Translations under genes and position numbers: made by a program
In this document: positions 12,671 to 22,124 of the stretch, one piece after another
Layout: every line of letters starts with the position of its first letter
Numbering within the stretch: the stretch's first letter is position 1
Notes under the pieces: model-generated
What the model saw: the letters and a program-made list of their open reading frames with translations, nothing else
What the model was told of the DNA's origin: nothing
The model's database searches: none
Assembly: GCA_002315255.1 (NCBI GenBank)
Contig: DCGM01000111.1
Location: forward strand, 1 to 22,671
DNA: 22,671 bases
DNA from: Lachnospiraceae bacterium UBA1778
Lineage (GTDB): Bacteria > Bacillota > Clostridia > Lachnospirales > Lachnospiraceae
Direction of reading: 5' to 3'

Positions 12671-14449
12671 TTATTCAAACTGACTTGCATAAAGCCGATA
12701 GTAGAACCCCTTTTCTGCCATCAGTTCTTCATGTGTTCCCTGCTCCTCGACATCGCCCTGATTCAGGACGAGAATATAGTCCGCGTTCTGGATTGTCGAC
12801 AGCCGGTGCGCTATGACAAAGCAGGTTTTTCCAGCCATCAGGCTGCGCATAGCCTTCTGGACATGCTGCTCTGTATTCGTGTCGACATTCGAGGTCGCTT
12901 CGTCGAGAATCAGCATGTTCGTGTCGTAGAGCATGGCGCGGGCGATCGTCAGAAGCTGCTTCTGACCTTTACTGATATTGCCGCCGTCCTCCGTAATGAT
13001 CGTCTGGTAGCCCTCCGGAAGCCGCATGATGTAATTATGGATATGGGCCGCCTTCGCCGCTTCTACCACCTCTTCCATCGTCGCGTTTTCTTTTCCATAG
13101 GCGATATTGTCAAAGATCGTGCCGCGGAAAAGCCAGGTGTCCTGAAGAACCATCGCATAATTCCGTCGGAGCGAATCCATCGTATAAGAGAGGATTCCGT
13201 TTCCGTCGACAGAAATCAGGCCCTCCGAAATATCGTAAAACCGCATGAGAAGGCTGATAATCGTCGTTTTTCCGGCGCCTGTCGGGCCGACGATAGCAAT
13301 GGTCTGGCCGGGCTTCGCCCGGAGCGACAGGTCGTGCAGGATCGTCTTCTCCGGTACATAGCCGAAGCGGACGTGCTCCATTTCAACATCGCCGCGCGCC
13401 GTCATCAGTTCGACCGTATCAGGAGCGTCCTCCGGCTCTTCTTTCTCATCAAGCAGCGCGAAGACGCGCTCCGCGGCCGCAAGGGCGCTGTAGATTTCAT
13501 TGATGATGTTCGCGATCTCATTGATCGGTCCGCTGAATTTCCTGCAGTAAAGGACGAAACTCGAAATCTGTCCAAGGTCCACGATTCCGTTCATATACAT
13601 GATCGCGCCGCCGAGGCCGATCGCCGCGAGGCCGGCATTATTGACAAATCCGATCGTCGGACCGGTCGTCACGCCGACACGGTCTGCCGCATAATAGGCG
13701 TCAGCCGCCGCGTGGTTTACTTCGCTAAACCGCTTACAGGCCGTCTCTTCATGCGCATAAGCGGCAATCGTCTTCTGACCGGTAAACATCTCCTCGACGA
13801 AGCCGTTCATATCGCCGTAGGCCGCGCTCCGTTTCGAGTAGCGCGGACGGGAAATCTTTCCGATCAGCCGGGTAAACAGGATCGAAGCCGGTATCGTGAG
13901 CACCATACAGAGCACTAATAACGGCGAAATCGTGCACATCAGGATAAAGCTTCCGACAACCGTCACGACGCTCGTGAGAATCTGCACGATATCCGTTGAA
14001 AGACTCGTGCTGACGACGTCAATATCGTAGGAAACACGGCTGATGATGTCGCCTGCCTGCCGATGATGGAAGTAACCGACCGGAAGCCGTAAAAGCTTGT
14101 TAAACACGTCCTGGCGCATGTTGTTCGCAATGCGTCGGCTGATCTTCGTCATTCCGATATTGACGAGGAAACTCATCAGGTTACTGCCGCAATAAGTCAC
14201 CAGCATCAGGACGCCGTAACGGACCACCAGCTCCATATCGACGTTCCCTGCGCCTGCGCTCGCGGCCTTGATCGCTTTTCCGGCGAATGACGGGCCGAAC
14301 AGGTTTCCGACATTGCTCGCAAACGCGCAGATCAAAAGAAGAAGCACAAAAATCCCGTACCGCATCAGATATCGGATCAGTCGGACCAGCGTTCCGCGCG
14401 CATCCTTCGGTTTTTCTTTTTTTCCGCCTCTGTCCCCACGTCCGGGCAT
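12671..14449 (-). CDS. ABC exporter half, subunit B (catalytic Glu present)
   Basis: This 592-residue type IV ABC exporter half has a basic N-terminal tail, six membrane helices (about 25-325) and a C-terminal ATPase. Walker A is GPTGAGKTT (388-396), the Q-loop Gln is 436, Walker B is LILDEATS with the catalytic Glu517, and the switch His is 548. The ABC signature is ISKGQ (492-496) instead of LSGGQ. Together with the neighbour this fits an asymmetric heterodimer: this subunit supplies the working Walker motifs for one site and a degenerate signature for the other. It starts 16 nt after the upstream subunit's stop, with AGGAGG seven bases before the ATG, so the two are cotranscribed. Cargo (drug, lipid or peptide) cannot be read from sequence. 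Confidence 0.93.
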   Translation of the reverse strand: MPGRGDRGGKKEKPKDARGTLVRLIRYLMRYGIFVLLLLICAFASNVGNLFGPSFAGKAIKAASAGAGNVDMELVVRYGVLMLVTYCGSNLMSFLVNIGMTKISRRIANNMRQDVFNKLLRLPVGYFHHRQAGDIISRVSYDIDVVSTSLSTDIVQILTSVVTVVGSFILMCTISPLLVLCMVLTIPASILFTRLIGKISRPRYSKRSAAYGDMNGFVEEMFTGQKTIAAYAHEETACKRFSEVNHAAADAYYAADRVGVTTGPTIGFVNNAGLAAIGLGGAIMYMNGIVDLGQISSFVLYCRKFSGPINEIANIINEIYSALAAAERVFALLDEKEEPEDAPDTVELMTARGDVEMEHVRFGYVPEKTILHDLSLRAKPGQTIAIVGPTGAGKTTIISLLMRFYDISEGLISVDGNGILSYTMDSLRRNYAMVLQDTWLFRGTIFDNIAYGKENATMEEVVEAAKAAHIHNYIMRLPEGYQTIITEDGGNISKGQKQLLTIARAMLYDTNMLILDEATSNVDTNTEQHVQKAMRSLMAGKTCFVIAHRLSTIQNADYILVLNQGDVEEQGTHEELMAEKGFYYRLYASQFE

Positions 14450-14465
14450 AACCGCTCCTCCTTTC

Positions 14466-16349
14466 TTATTCGTTCATTGCACCCATCTGGATGTCATAAA
14501 TCTCTTTATAGGCCGGGCATGTCTTTAAAAGCTCCGCATGCGTGCCATATCCTTTGCAGCTTCCCTCCTCCATCACCATGATGTGCGTCATGTTCATGAC
14601 GGAAGAGACGCGCTGCGCGATTAAAATCATCGTGGTGTCCTGAAGATGCTCGGCAATCGCTTTCCGCATAAGCGCATCCGTCTTATAATCCAGTGCGCTC
14701 GAACTGTCGTCCAGCACTAAAATCTCCGGTTTCCCTGCCAATGCGCGGGCAACGAGGATCCGCTGCTTCTGTCCGCCGGAGAGGTTCGCGCCCTGAATGC
14801 TCGCTTCATAGCCGAAGCCTTCTTCGAGTGTCTCAATGTAGTTCAAAACCTGGGCATCGTCTGCCGCTTCCCGGATCTCGTCATCAGAAACATCGCGGTC
14901 AAATCCGATATTTCCGCGAAGCGTATCTTTAAAGATCATATCATTCTGGAAAACCGTTCCGAACCGGCTCCGAAGCTCCGCCTTATCATATCCGCGCACA
15001 TCTTTTCCGTCGACAAAGACTGCGCCTTCCGTCGCATCGTAAAAGTGCATGAGGAGATTGATGATCGTCGTTTTTCCGCATCCGGTCGGTCCGATGATGC
15101 CGAGGCTTTCGCCCTTCTTTAACGTAAAGCTGATATCCTTCAGCGCGTTCTCGCGCGCTCCGCCCGCGAAGCGGTCGTCAGTTTCTGCATTCTCGTGCTG
15201 TCCGCCCGCGAAGCGGGCATCGGCTTCTCCCGGATGCTCCTCCGGGCATTCGCCGTCCTCCCCGCTGAACGCGGTATCGTTTTCCGGCCCATGCAGCCGG
15301 TTTTCATGTGTCGATTCGGCGGAATACGAGAAGGTGACATGCTCGAACCGGATAAACCCGTCCCCTGACGGCGTCGCGCATGCTTCTTCTGGAATGACAT
15401 CCTGTCCGGTCTCCGTGTCAATCACTTCGCCCATCCGGTTCGCACTCGCAGACGCCTTGCTCATCGAGACGAAAATCCGGTTGATGGCCATAACGCCCAT
15501 CGTAATCATATTAAAATACGTGAGGAAGGCGAGGATGACGCCGGGATCAATGAGGCCCGCATCGACGCGCTTCGCGCCGATAAAGACGACCACGCATAAG
15601 CCGATGTTCAGAATCAGCTGGATTAACGGGCTCGGAAGCGCCATCGTGATGCCTGCGCGGACATCCGAGTCCCGGAGCTCGTCATTGGCATTTTTAAACC
15701 GGTTCATTTCGTACGGGACTTTGCTCAAGGCCTTCACGACACGGATACCGGTGATATTTTCACGCATGATGCGGACTACATTGTCCAGTTTCTCCTGAAC
15801 CTTATGGAAAAGCGGGATTCCGCGGGAGGAAATTAAGAAAATGATGCTGAACAGGAGCGGGAAGGACGCGATCAGAATCAGCGACAGCTGAACGTCCATC
15901 AGGAGCATCATGCAGAGGCCGCCGATGAGGAGCATTGGTGCCCGGATCGAGATTGTCTGAAGCTGCTGGGAGGCCGTCTGGACATTATAGCTGTCGGAGG
16001 TCATCCGGCTGATTAAGCTCGGGAGCCCGAAGGCGTCGAACTGTTTTCCGTTTAAATACATCGTTTTTTCGAAGAGCGCCTGCCGGATGTCATAGCTTAC
16101 ATTGTGCGCGTTTTTCACGGCGAGACGGTTTGCGAGAGCATTGCCGCCCCAGGTGATTAACGCCATCACGAACATAAATCCGCCCCAGAGGAGGACCTGG
16201 TTCAGGTCCTTTAGCGGCACGATATGGTCAATGATATGTTCGAGGATATAGGGAAGCGAAAGCTCGGAGACCGTTGAGAAGAACTTCACGAGAACAGCGG
16301 CAGAAATGCTGCCGCTGTACTTCTTCATAAATCGGAAAATCAGTTTCAT
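14466..16349 (-). CDS. ABC exporter half, subunit A (degenerate ATP site, NBD insertion)
   Basis: This 627-residue partner of the exporter encoded just downstream has six membrane helices (about 15-300). Walker A is GPTGCGKTT (420-428), Gln468 is the Q-loop, and the canonical signature is LSGGQ (523-527). Walker B ends LVLDDSSS with Asp548 instead of the catalytic Glu, and the switch His is Gln579 (LIAQRVSS). These changes are typical of the degenerate site of heterodimeric exporters. Between the A-loop Tyr342 and ALKDISF the ATPase carries an extra acidic segment of about 55 residues (345-400) built partly of 14-residue repeats. The start has GGAG nine bases upstream. The gene lies divergently from a papain-like peptidase gene. 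Confidence 0.93.
   Translation of the reverse strand: MKLIFRFMKKYSGSISAAVLVKFFSTVSELSLPYILEHIIDHIVPLKDLNQVLLWGGFMFVMALITWGGNALANRLAVKNAHNVSYDIRQALFEKTMYLNGKQFDAFGLPSLISRMTSDSYNVQTASQQLQTISIRAPMLLIGGLCMMLLMDVQLSLILIASFPLLFSIIFLISSRGIPLFHKVQEKLDNVVRIMRENITGIRVVKALSKVPYEMNRFKNANDELRDSDVRAGITMALPSPLIQLILNIGLCVVVFIGAKRVDAGLIDPGVILAFLTYFNMITMGVMAINRIFVSMSKASASANRMGEVIDTETGQDVIPEEACATPSGDGFIRFEHVTFSYSAESTHENRLHGPENDTAFSGEDGECPEEHPGEADARFAGGQHENAETDDRFAGGARENALKDISFTLKKGESLGIIGPTGCGKTTIINLLMHFYDATEGAVFVDGKDVRGYDKAELRSRFGTVFQNDMIFKDTLRGNIGFDRDVSDDEIREAADDAQVLNYIETLEEGFGYEASIQGANLSGGQKQRILVARALAGKPEILVLDDSSSALDYKTDALMRKAIAEHLQDTTMILIAQRVSSVMNMTHIMVMEEGSCKGYGTHAELLKTCPAYKEIYDIQMGAMNE
15138..15221. repeat. 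Two 42-bp tandem units inside the ABC subunit A gene
   Basis: Two in-frame 42-bp copies encode DARFAGGQHENAET and DDRFAGGARENALK. The second runs into the native ALKDISF strand, so the first looks like a duplicate of the original junction. The upstream acidic stretch contains fainter relatives. The repeats lie in the surface loop before Walker A. Confidence 0.85.
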
Positions 16350-16424
16350 GGATGTTCTCCTCCGAGAGTGCCGGAACCCGGCAGGTTTGTCTGCCGAGCA
16401 GTGCTTGGCCCTAGGCGGTTCTGC

Positions 16425-16453
16425 TTGCCGCGGAATAGGGACTTTGTTATAAT
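16425..16453 (+). promoter_or_regulatory. Promoter of the papain-like peptidase gene
   Basis: -35 TTGCCG (16425-16430), 17-bp spacer, consensus -10 TATAAT (16448-16453) with an extended TGT. Transcription would start near 16460 and leave a leader of about 98 nt. Confidence 0.82.
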
Positions 16454-16465
16454 AGGTTCGGTTCG

Positions 16466-16482
16466 ATGCTCTTTGAGAGCAT
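16466..16482 (+). other. Leader hairpin of the papain-like peptidase transcript
   Basis: ATGCTC-TTTGA-GAGCAT forms a 6-bp stem within a few bases of the predicted transcription start. It could stabilise the 5' end. On the other side of the promoter CGGCAG-GTTTGT-CTGCCG (16379-16396) forms a second hairpin in the leader of the divergent ABC operon. Confidence 0.4.
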
Positions 16483-16557
16483 GAACTCTATTCTGTCACG
16501 CAAACCATGATCCGTAAACCGGCAGTTTGCGAAAACTCTTTACAGAAAGGAACGGAA

Positions 16558-17244
16558 ATGGCCGTATCAGAAACGATTTCATTACGCCCTTATCTTCAGA
16601 TTCAGGATGAAGCCTCTGTCTCATTCGGCGGCAACCAGTGCTGGTTTCCGTTAAAGAAGGGCTTCTTTGACCATATCCGTAACCGTGGCGGCTGCGGACT
16701 CGTTTCCGCCTGCGATTTTATCCTGTATGAAAAGAAGCCGAAAGAACCGGTTCCGAAAGACGAGTATATGAATTATCTTCGGCGGATGAGCCGGTTCCGT
16801 TATCCGGTCTTTCCGCGCCTCGGGTCCTTTTCCTTTCAGCAGCCGATGTTTGTAAACTACGAATTTTGGAAACAGGGCCGCCCGGAGCGCCTTCATTTTC
16901 TCTTTTTGAATACGAAAAAGCGCCGGCTGCAAGTGATTGAGCAGTCGATCCGGGCCGGGCATCCGGTCATTCTAGTCATCGGAACGCGGATTTTACAGCC
17001 GTTTTCAAAGAAAGGCGTCGATTTCTATCGGGATAACGGGCAGGGGCTCACGCTTTCTTCCAAAGATGTAATCCGCCATTTCGTGACGATCACCGGCATC
17101 CGCTATCCGCTGGCGATAGACGAACCGCTCTGCCTCGAAATCGCGTCCTGGGGAAACCGGTACTATATCCGTTATGACGAGCTTTCCAGGTATATTTCCA
17201 AGTATAGCTCCCCGCTCGTTTCTGGAATCTTCTACTTAAAATAA
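16558..17244 (+). CDS. Papain-like (C39-like) cysteine peptidase family protein
   Basis: This 228-residue cytoplasmic protein has no signal peptide or membrane helix. GGCGLVSA (Cys46) has the small-residue context of a catalytic Cys at a helix start, RHFVTITGI (His174) fits the catalytic His, and ASWGNRYYIRYDEL (196-209) resembles the NSWG end of papain-like enzymes with the Asn replaced by Ala. The middle (60-130) is basic and aromatic and matches nothing I know. The start is the ATG at 16558 with AAGGAA five bases upstream; the frame is open from 16507 without a better site. It is divergent from the ABC exporter, and its stop lies 4 bp from that of the convergent metallopeptidase. Fold assignment is by motif only; it may be non-catalytic. 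Confidence 0.6.
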   Translation: MAVSETISLRPYLQIQDEASVSFGGNQCWFPLKKGFFDHIRNRGGCGLVSACDFILYEKKPKEPVPKDEYMNYLRRMSRFRYPVFPRLGSFSFQQPMFVNYEFWKQGRPERLHFLFLNTKKRRLQVIEQSIRAGHPVILVIGTRILQPFSKKGVDFYRDNGQGLTLSSKDVIRHFVTITGIRYPLAIDEPLCLEIASWGNRYYIRYDELSRYISKYSSPLVSGIFYLK

Positions 17245-17248
17245 CTTT

Positions 17249-17998
17249 TTATCGGATTTTGAGCCCTTTCTTCCGCGCCCTCCAGTCGGGCATCACACTT
17301 TCGACCACCTGGTAAAACCGGGTCGAGTGATCCGCCACGACGAAATGAGCCAGTTCATGCGCCACCACATATTCGATCGATTCCGCCGGTGACCCGATCA
17401 TCCGCGTATTCAATGTGATCGTCTTCCGTGCCATCGTACACGAACCGTAGCGGCTCTTCATGGCGCGGAACCGGACGGTCGGATATGGAATGTTAAAGCG
17501 TCGGAACATCGGATGGATTTCCGCGAGCATCTGAAGATAGATCTCTTTTATCCGGCGAAGAAGCGCCCGTTCAAAGAGGAGCGTCCGCCGTTTTTCGTCC
17601 GCCGGGTCCGGCATTCTGATCAGGACTTCCGAATCCCCGAAAAACACCTGTTCACGCGCATCCTTCTCGACCCGGATCGTCTTCTTTTCTCCTAAAAAAT
17701 AAAAGCAACCGCCATCAGAAATCCCGCTGTCTTCCGTTTCGATGCGGGATTTTTCTGCGTCTTTCAGCCGCTTTAGAATAAAGGGGGTCTTTGAGCGCAC
17801 AAATGCGTCCGCCGTTTCCGGCAGAATCAGCGCATTGGCGGTCACTTCGACCGTCCCGTCCGGCTTTACCCGAAGATACATATTCTTTATGCGTTTTCGG
17901 ATGAGCGTATAACGGAGCACGCTTTCCCCGGAAAGAGAAAGCTCCCGCACCGTTTCACTCATCTTCATAAGGCCTGTTTTCTTCCTTAAAATGCCCAT
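17249..17998 (-). CDS. YgjP-like (DUF45) zinc metallopeptidase
   Basis: This protein of up to 249 residues belongs to the SprT/WLM-like group. HELAH (214-218) supplies two zinc ligands and the catalytic Glu, and DHSTRFY (223-229) supplies the third His. KSRYGSCTMARKTITLN (181-197) and the end PDWRARKKGL are hallmarks of the YgjP family. Its substrate is not established; relatives act on DNA-bound or ribosomal proteins. The ATG used here overlaps the end of the aminopeptidase gene by 13 nt and lacks a good Shine-Dalgarno. ATG at 17966-17968, with AGG four bases upstream, is a reasonable alternative and would give 239 residues. It is the last gene of the uvrB-uvrA-aminopeptidase run. Confidence 0.88.
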   Translation of the reverse strand: MGILRKKTGLMKMSETVRELSLSGESVLRYTLIRKRIKNMYLRVKPDGTVEVTANALILPETADAFVRSKTPFILKRLKDAEKSRIETEDSGISDGGCFYFLGEKKTIRVEKDAREQVFFGDSEVLIRMPDPADEKRRTLLFERALLRRIKEIYLQMLAEIHPMFRRFNIPYPTVRFRAMKSRYGSCTMARKTITLNTRMIGSPAESIEYVVAHELAHFVVADHSTRFYQVVESVMPDWRARKKGLKIR

Positions 17999-19221
17999 TT
18001 TCCGTTTTCAAAAACAGTGATCTTTTCTCCGTTCCAACGCGTTCCGGTGATCTTTAAATCCTTCGTTCCGACCATAAAATCGACATGATTGATCGAGGTG
18101 TTTCCGCCGTGCGCATGGAGTTCATCCTCCGACATCTCCGCGCCGCCCTGAAGATTCGTCTCGTAGCATGCGCCGAGTGCGAAATGGCATGCGGCATTCT
18201 CGTCGTAGAGCGTGTCTAAGAAGAGGATTCCCTGCTCGGCGACCGGCGCCGGATACGGCACCAATGCACACTCGCCGAGGTGCCGGCTGCCTTCATCCGT
18301 TTCGAGAATCATCTTCAGCGTTTCCAGCCCTTTTTCCGCCGAGTAGTCAATGACCTCGCCGCGCTTGAACTTCAGCGTAAAATTCTCGATCAGGTTTCCG
18401 TTTTCCGAGAGCGGGAGCGATGCGACGAGGGTTCCTTCCGCCATAAGGCGGTCCGGCATCGTAAAGACTTCCTCCGTCGGCATATTCGCAAAGAACGGCG
18501 CGCCGTTCACGCGGTCTTTATCCGCGCCGCCTTCCCAGATATGGTTTTTCACGAGACCGACCGTAAAGTCCGTCCCGATGCTGTTTTCGTAATGAAGTGA
18601 CTTAAACTGCCACTCGGTGAGCTTTTTTGCCTTCTCAGCGAGCTTCTTCGCGTGCTCCATCCAGGCGTCAGCTGCATTGCCGTCGCCGATGCGGACCGTG
18701 TTGAAGACCGCGTTCCAAAGCTTCGTCACCGCCACATCCTCCTGAAGCTCCGGAAAGACCTTTTTCGCCCACGCATGCGTCGGAACGCCGGCAATCGTCC
18801 ACTTGAAGCCCATCGTCGTCTGAAGGTGATAATAATCCTTCAGCGCGGCGTCCGCTGCCACATAATACGCTTTCACTTTCGCCGTATCGACTCCCTTTAA
18901 GCTTTCCGGGTCTGAGCCGGTCAGATGGATAAATGCTGCGTCATTCTTCGCAAGCGTATTCCGCTCGAGCGCCGTCCATTCCGGGAAATTTTCAAATACC
19001 GACATCGGCGCATACTCATACTCCATCCGGCTGCAGATATCGTCCGTCCACTTCAGGATCACGTCCTCCGCGCCGGCTTCGTACGCTTTCCGGACGACCA
19101 TCCGACAGAAATCATAGCTTTCCACCGGGCAGGAAACGACTACCTTCTGCCCTTTCCGGACCGCTGCGCCCATCTTTACGATCAATTCTGCATATGCTTC
19201 TTTTTTCTCTTCAAAAGTCAT
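17986..19221 (-). CDS. M29 family aminopeptidase (AmpS/PepS type)
   Basis: This 411-residue cytoplasmic metallo-aminopeptidase removes N-terminal residues from peptides. The length matches the M29 family. Typical ligand regions are present: EVFTMPDRLMAEGTL, HLGECALVP (Glu), CHFALGACYETN (His and Tyr) and INHVDFMVG (His and Asp). The start is ATG 19219-19221 with GGGGG four bases upstream; the longer open frame to 19248 is less likely. It lies 77 nt after uvrA on the same strand and overlaps or closely abuts the metallopeptidase gene that follows. Co-transcription with DNA repair genes is probably incidental. Together with the two M3 peptidases it points to active peptide use. Confidence 0.93.
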   Translation of the reverse strand: MTFEEKKEAYAELIVKMGAAVRKGQKVVVSCPVESYDFCRMVVRKAYEAGAEDVILKWTDDICSRMEYEYAPMSVFENFPEWTALERNTLAKNDAAFIHLTGSDPESLKGVDTAKVKAYYVAADAALKDYYHLQTTMGFKWTIAGVPTHAWAKKVFPELQEDVAVTKLWNAVFNTVRIGDGNAADAWMEHAKKLAEKAKKLTEWQFKSLHYENSIGTDFTVGLVKNHIWEGGADKDRVNGAPFFANMPTEEVFTMPDRLMAEGTLVASLPLSENGNLIENFTLKFKRGEVIDYSAEKGLETLKMILETDEGSRHLGECALVPYPAPVAEQGILFLDTLYDENAACHFALGACYETNLQGGAEMSEDELHAHGGNTSINHVDFMVGTKDLKITGTRWNGEKITVFENGKWAF

Positions 19222-19298
19222 ATTTCCCCCAAACTGTGGCTTCCTCATTCGAAGTCACTTTCCTGCTTTCCCCTTTGTCGGTTTTTCGCGTTTTCTTT

Positions 19299-22124
19299 TT
19301 ATCGGCTTCCCAGCATCTTTTTCAGATACTGGCCGGTATAGCTCTTCTCGATCTGCGCCACCTCTTCCGGCGTACCCTGGCAGACGACTGTTCCGCCGGC
19401 ATCGCCGCCGTCCGGCCCCATATCGATGATATAGTCTGCCGACTTGATCACGTCAAGATTATGTTCAATGACGATGACGGTGTTTCCGCCGTCCGTCAGC
19501 CGTTTCAGGATTTCAATGAGCTTCCGGACATCCTCAAAATGGAGGCCTGTCGTCGGCTCATCTAAGACATAGACCGTCTTCCCGGTCGCGCGCTTCGAGA
19601 GCTCGGTCGCCAGCTTGATCCGCTGTGCTTCGCCGCCGGAGAGCTCCGTCGACGGCTGCCCTAACCGGATATAGGAAAGGCCGACATCATAAAGCGTCTG
19701 GACCTTATCGCGGATCTGCGGCACATGTTCAAAGAACGAAAGCGCTTCTTCTACCGTCATATTCAAGACGTCGCTGATATTCTTCCCGCGGTACAGGCAC
19801 TCGAGCGTCTCACGGTTATACCGCTTTCCGCTACAAACCTCGCACGGGACATAGACATCCGACAGGAAATGCATCTGAATCCGGATGATTCCGTCTCCGC
19901 CGCAGGCTTCGCACCGGCCGCCCTTCACATTGAAGCTGAAGCGTCCCTTCTGATAGCCGCGCGCACGCGCTTCTGTCGTCTGCGCAAACAGATCGCGGAT
20001 CAAATCGAAAACACCGGTATAAGTCGCCGGGTTCGACCGCGGCGTGCGCCCGATCGGGCTCTGATCGATCGAAATAATCTTATCCAGTTCCTCCACGCCG
20101 TCGATTCCGTCATGATCGCCCGGAATCGTATGCGCCCGGTTCAATGTTTTTTCAAGGCTCTTCGTCAGAATCTCATCGACAAGCGATGATTTTCCGGAGC
20201 CGGAAACGCCGGTAACACACGTAAACACGCCGATCGGGAATCGGACGCTGATATTTTTCAGGTTATTCTCCCGCGCTCCGCGGACAGTCAAAAACCGCTC
20301 CGTCGTCCGCCGCGTCTTCGGGACTTCAATCTTCCGTTTCCCGGAAAGATACTGGCCAGTCAGCGATTCCGGGCAGTTCATGATGTCTTCTGCCGTTCCG
20401 CTTGCAATGACTTCTCCGCCATGCTCGCCTGCGCCAGGTCCGATGTCGACCAGGAAATCCGCCGCGCGCATCGTATCTTCGTCATGCTCGACGACGATCA
20501 CGGTATTACCGATATCGCGAAGGTCCATCAGCGTCTTCAGGAGTTTATCATTGTCCTTCTGATGAAGGCCGATTGACGGCTCGTCCAGGATATAGGCGAC
20601 GCCGACGAGGCCGGAGCCGATCTGGGTGGCGAGACGGATTCTTTGCGCTTCGCCGCCGGAAAGCGTGCCGGTCGCGCGCGAAAGCGAAAGGTAATCGAGG
20701 CCTACATTGATCAGGAAATGAAGCCGGGCACGGATTTCCTTAAAGATTTCCGCGCCGATCTTCGTCTGCGTTTCGGAGAGTTTCCACCCGTCAATCGTCC
20801 GGATCGTATCCCGGATCGGGCGGTCTGTCAGATCAAAAATATTCATATCGCCGACCGTAACGGCGAGGGAGGTCTTTTTAAGCCGTTTCCCGTTACAGTC
20901 CATGCACGGCGTAATACGCATAAAGGTCTCATATTCCGCTTTGGCGCGGTCTGAGAATGTTTCACGATAGCGCTGGTTGATGTTCTGAAGGAGGCCCTCG
21001 AACTTGATTTTATAGGTTCCATGCCCATGATGGCTCTGGTAGTGGAATTCCACTTCTTCGTCGGAGCCGTACAGAAGGACCTTCTTCACTTCCTCCGGAT
21101 AATCCTCAAACGGCGTGTCGAGGCTGAAATGGTAATGCTCTGCCAGCCCTTCCAGTGTCTGGTTCATCCAGCTGCCCTTCTGGTTACAGCTCTGCCAGCC
21201 CGGGACGACAATGCAGCCCTCGCGGATGGATTTCGATGTGTCCGGAATCATGAGTTCCCAGTCAAACTCCATCTTATAGCCGAGACCTGCGCAAGTCGGG
21301 CAAGCGCCGAACGGATTATTAAAGGAGAAGCTTCGGGGCTCGATTTCATCCATCGAAATCTCGCAGTCCGGGCATGCAAATGCAGACGAGAACAGCAGGG
21401 TGCGGTCCTCGTCAGGAATATTGATTTCCGCCAGCCCGTCCGCGAGCTCCAGCACGTTTTCCAACGATCCTGCCAGCCGCGATTCAATCCCCGGGCGCAC
21501 GGTTAAACGGTCGACGATAATTTCGACCGTATGCTTGATATTTTTGTCAAGTTCTATCGTTTCTGTCAGGTCGTACTGGTTTCCGTCCACCAGCACACGG
21601 ACATAGCCGCTCTTTTTCGCCTGCTCTAAAACCTTTTCGTGGCGTCCTTTCTTTCCGCGTACCACCGGCGCCATCACCTGGAACCGCGTGCCCTCCGGCA
21701 GTTTCATCACGGTGTCGGCCATCTGGTCGACCGTCTGGCGGCTGATTTCGCGGCCGCAGTTCGGGCAATGCGGGATTCCGATCCGGGCATATAAAAGACG
21801 GAGATAATCATAGATTTCCGTTACAGTGCCGACCGTAGAACGCGGGTTCCGGTTGGTCGACTTCTGGTCGATCGAGATCGCCGGCGGAAGCCCTTCGATC
21901 TGCTGCACATTGGGCTTCTCCATCTGGCCTAAGAACTGACGCGCGTAGGAAGACAATGATTCCATATAACGTCTCTGTCCTTCTGCATAAATCGTATCAA
22001 AAGCAAGTGATGACTTTCAGGATCCGGAAAGGCCTGTAATAACAATAAACTTATCGCGTGGCAGTTCTATTGAAATATTCTTAAGATTATGCTCCCTTGC
22101 ACCCTTTATTACAATATTATTCAA
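19299..22124 (-). CDS. uvrA: UvrA, excinuclease ABC subunit A, with in-frame TGA at codon 36
   Basis: UvrA is the damage-recognition ATPase of nucleotide excision repair. Read from TTG 22122-22124 (AAGGAAG just upstream, overlapping the uvrB stop as TTGA), the frame has 942 codons, the normal length. The N-terminus KGAREHNLKNI is typical. Codon 36 (22017-22019) is TGA where GLSGSGKSS demands Gly (GGA to TGA, one base). Beyond it the protein is intact: zinc motif CPDC/CPTC, signatures LSGGEAQRIRLA and LSGGEAQRIKLA, second P-loop GVSGSGKSS, CEACGGDG zinc finger, and LDEPSIGLH and LDEPTTGLH. Translation from the internal ATG at 21965 would lack the first P-loop. The first 55 or so codons have different codon use from the rest. 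Either a broken gene or a sequence or assembly fault. Confidence 0.9.

Noticed and set aside
22017..22019. Selenocysteine at the uvrA TGA, or genetic code 25 (TGA = Gly)
   Set aside because: The site requires Gly, not Cys or Sec. pepF, the M3 peptidase, nadDE and uvrB all end at TGA, so TGA is a normal stop here.
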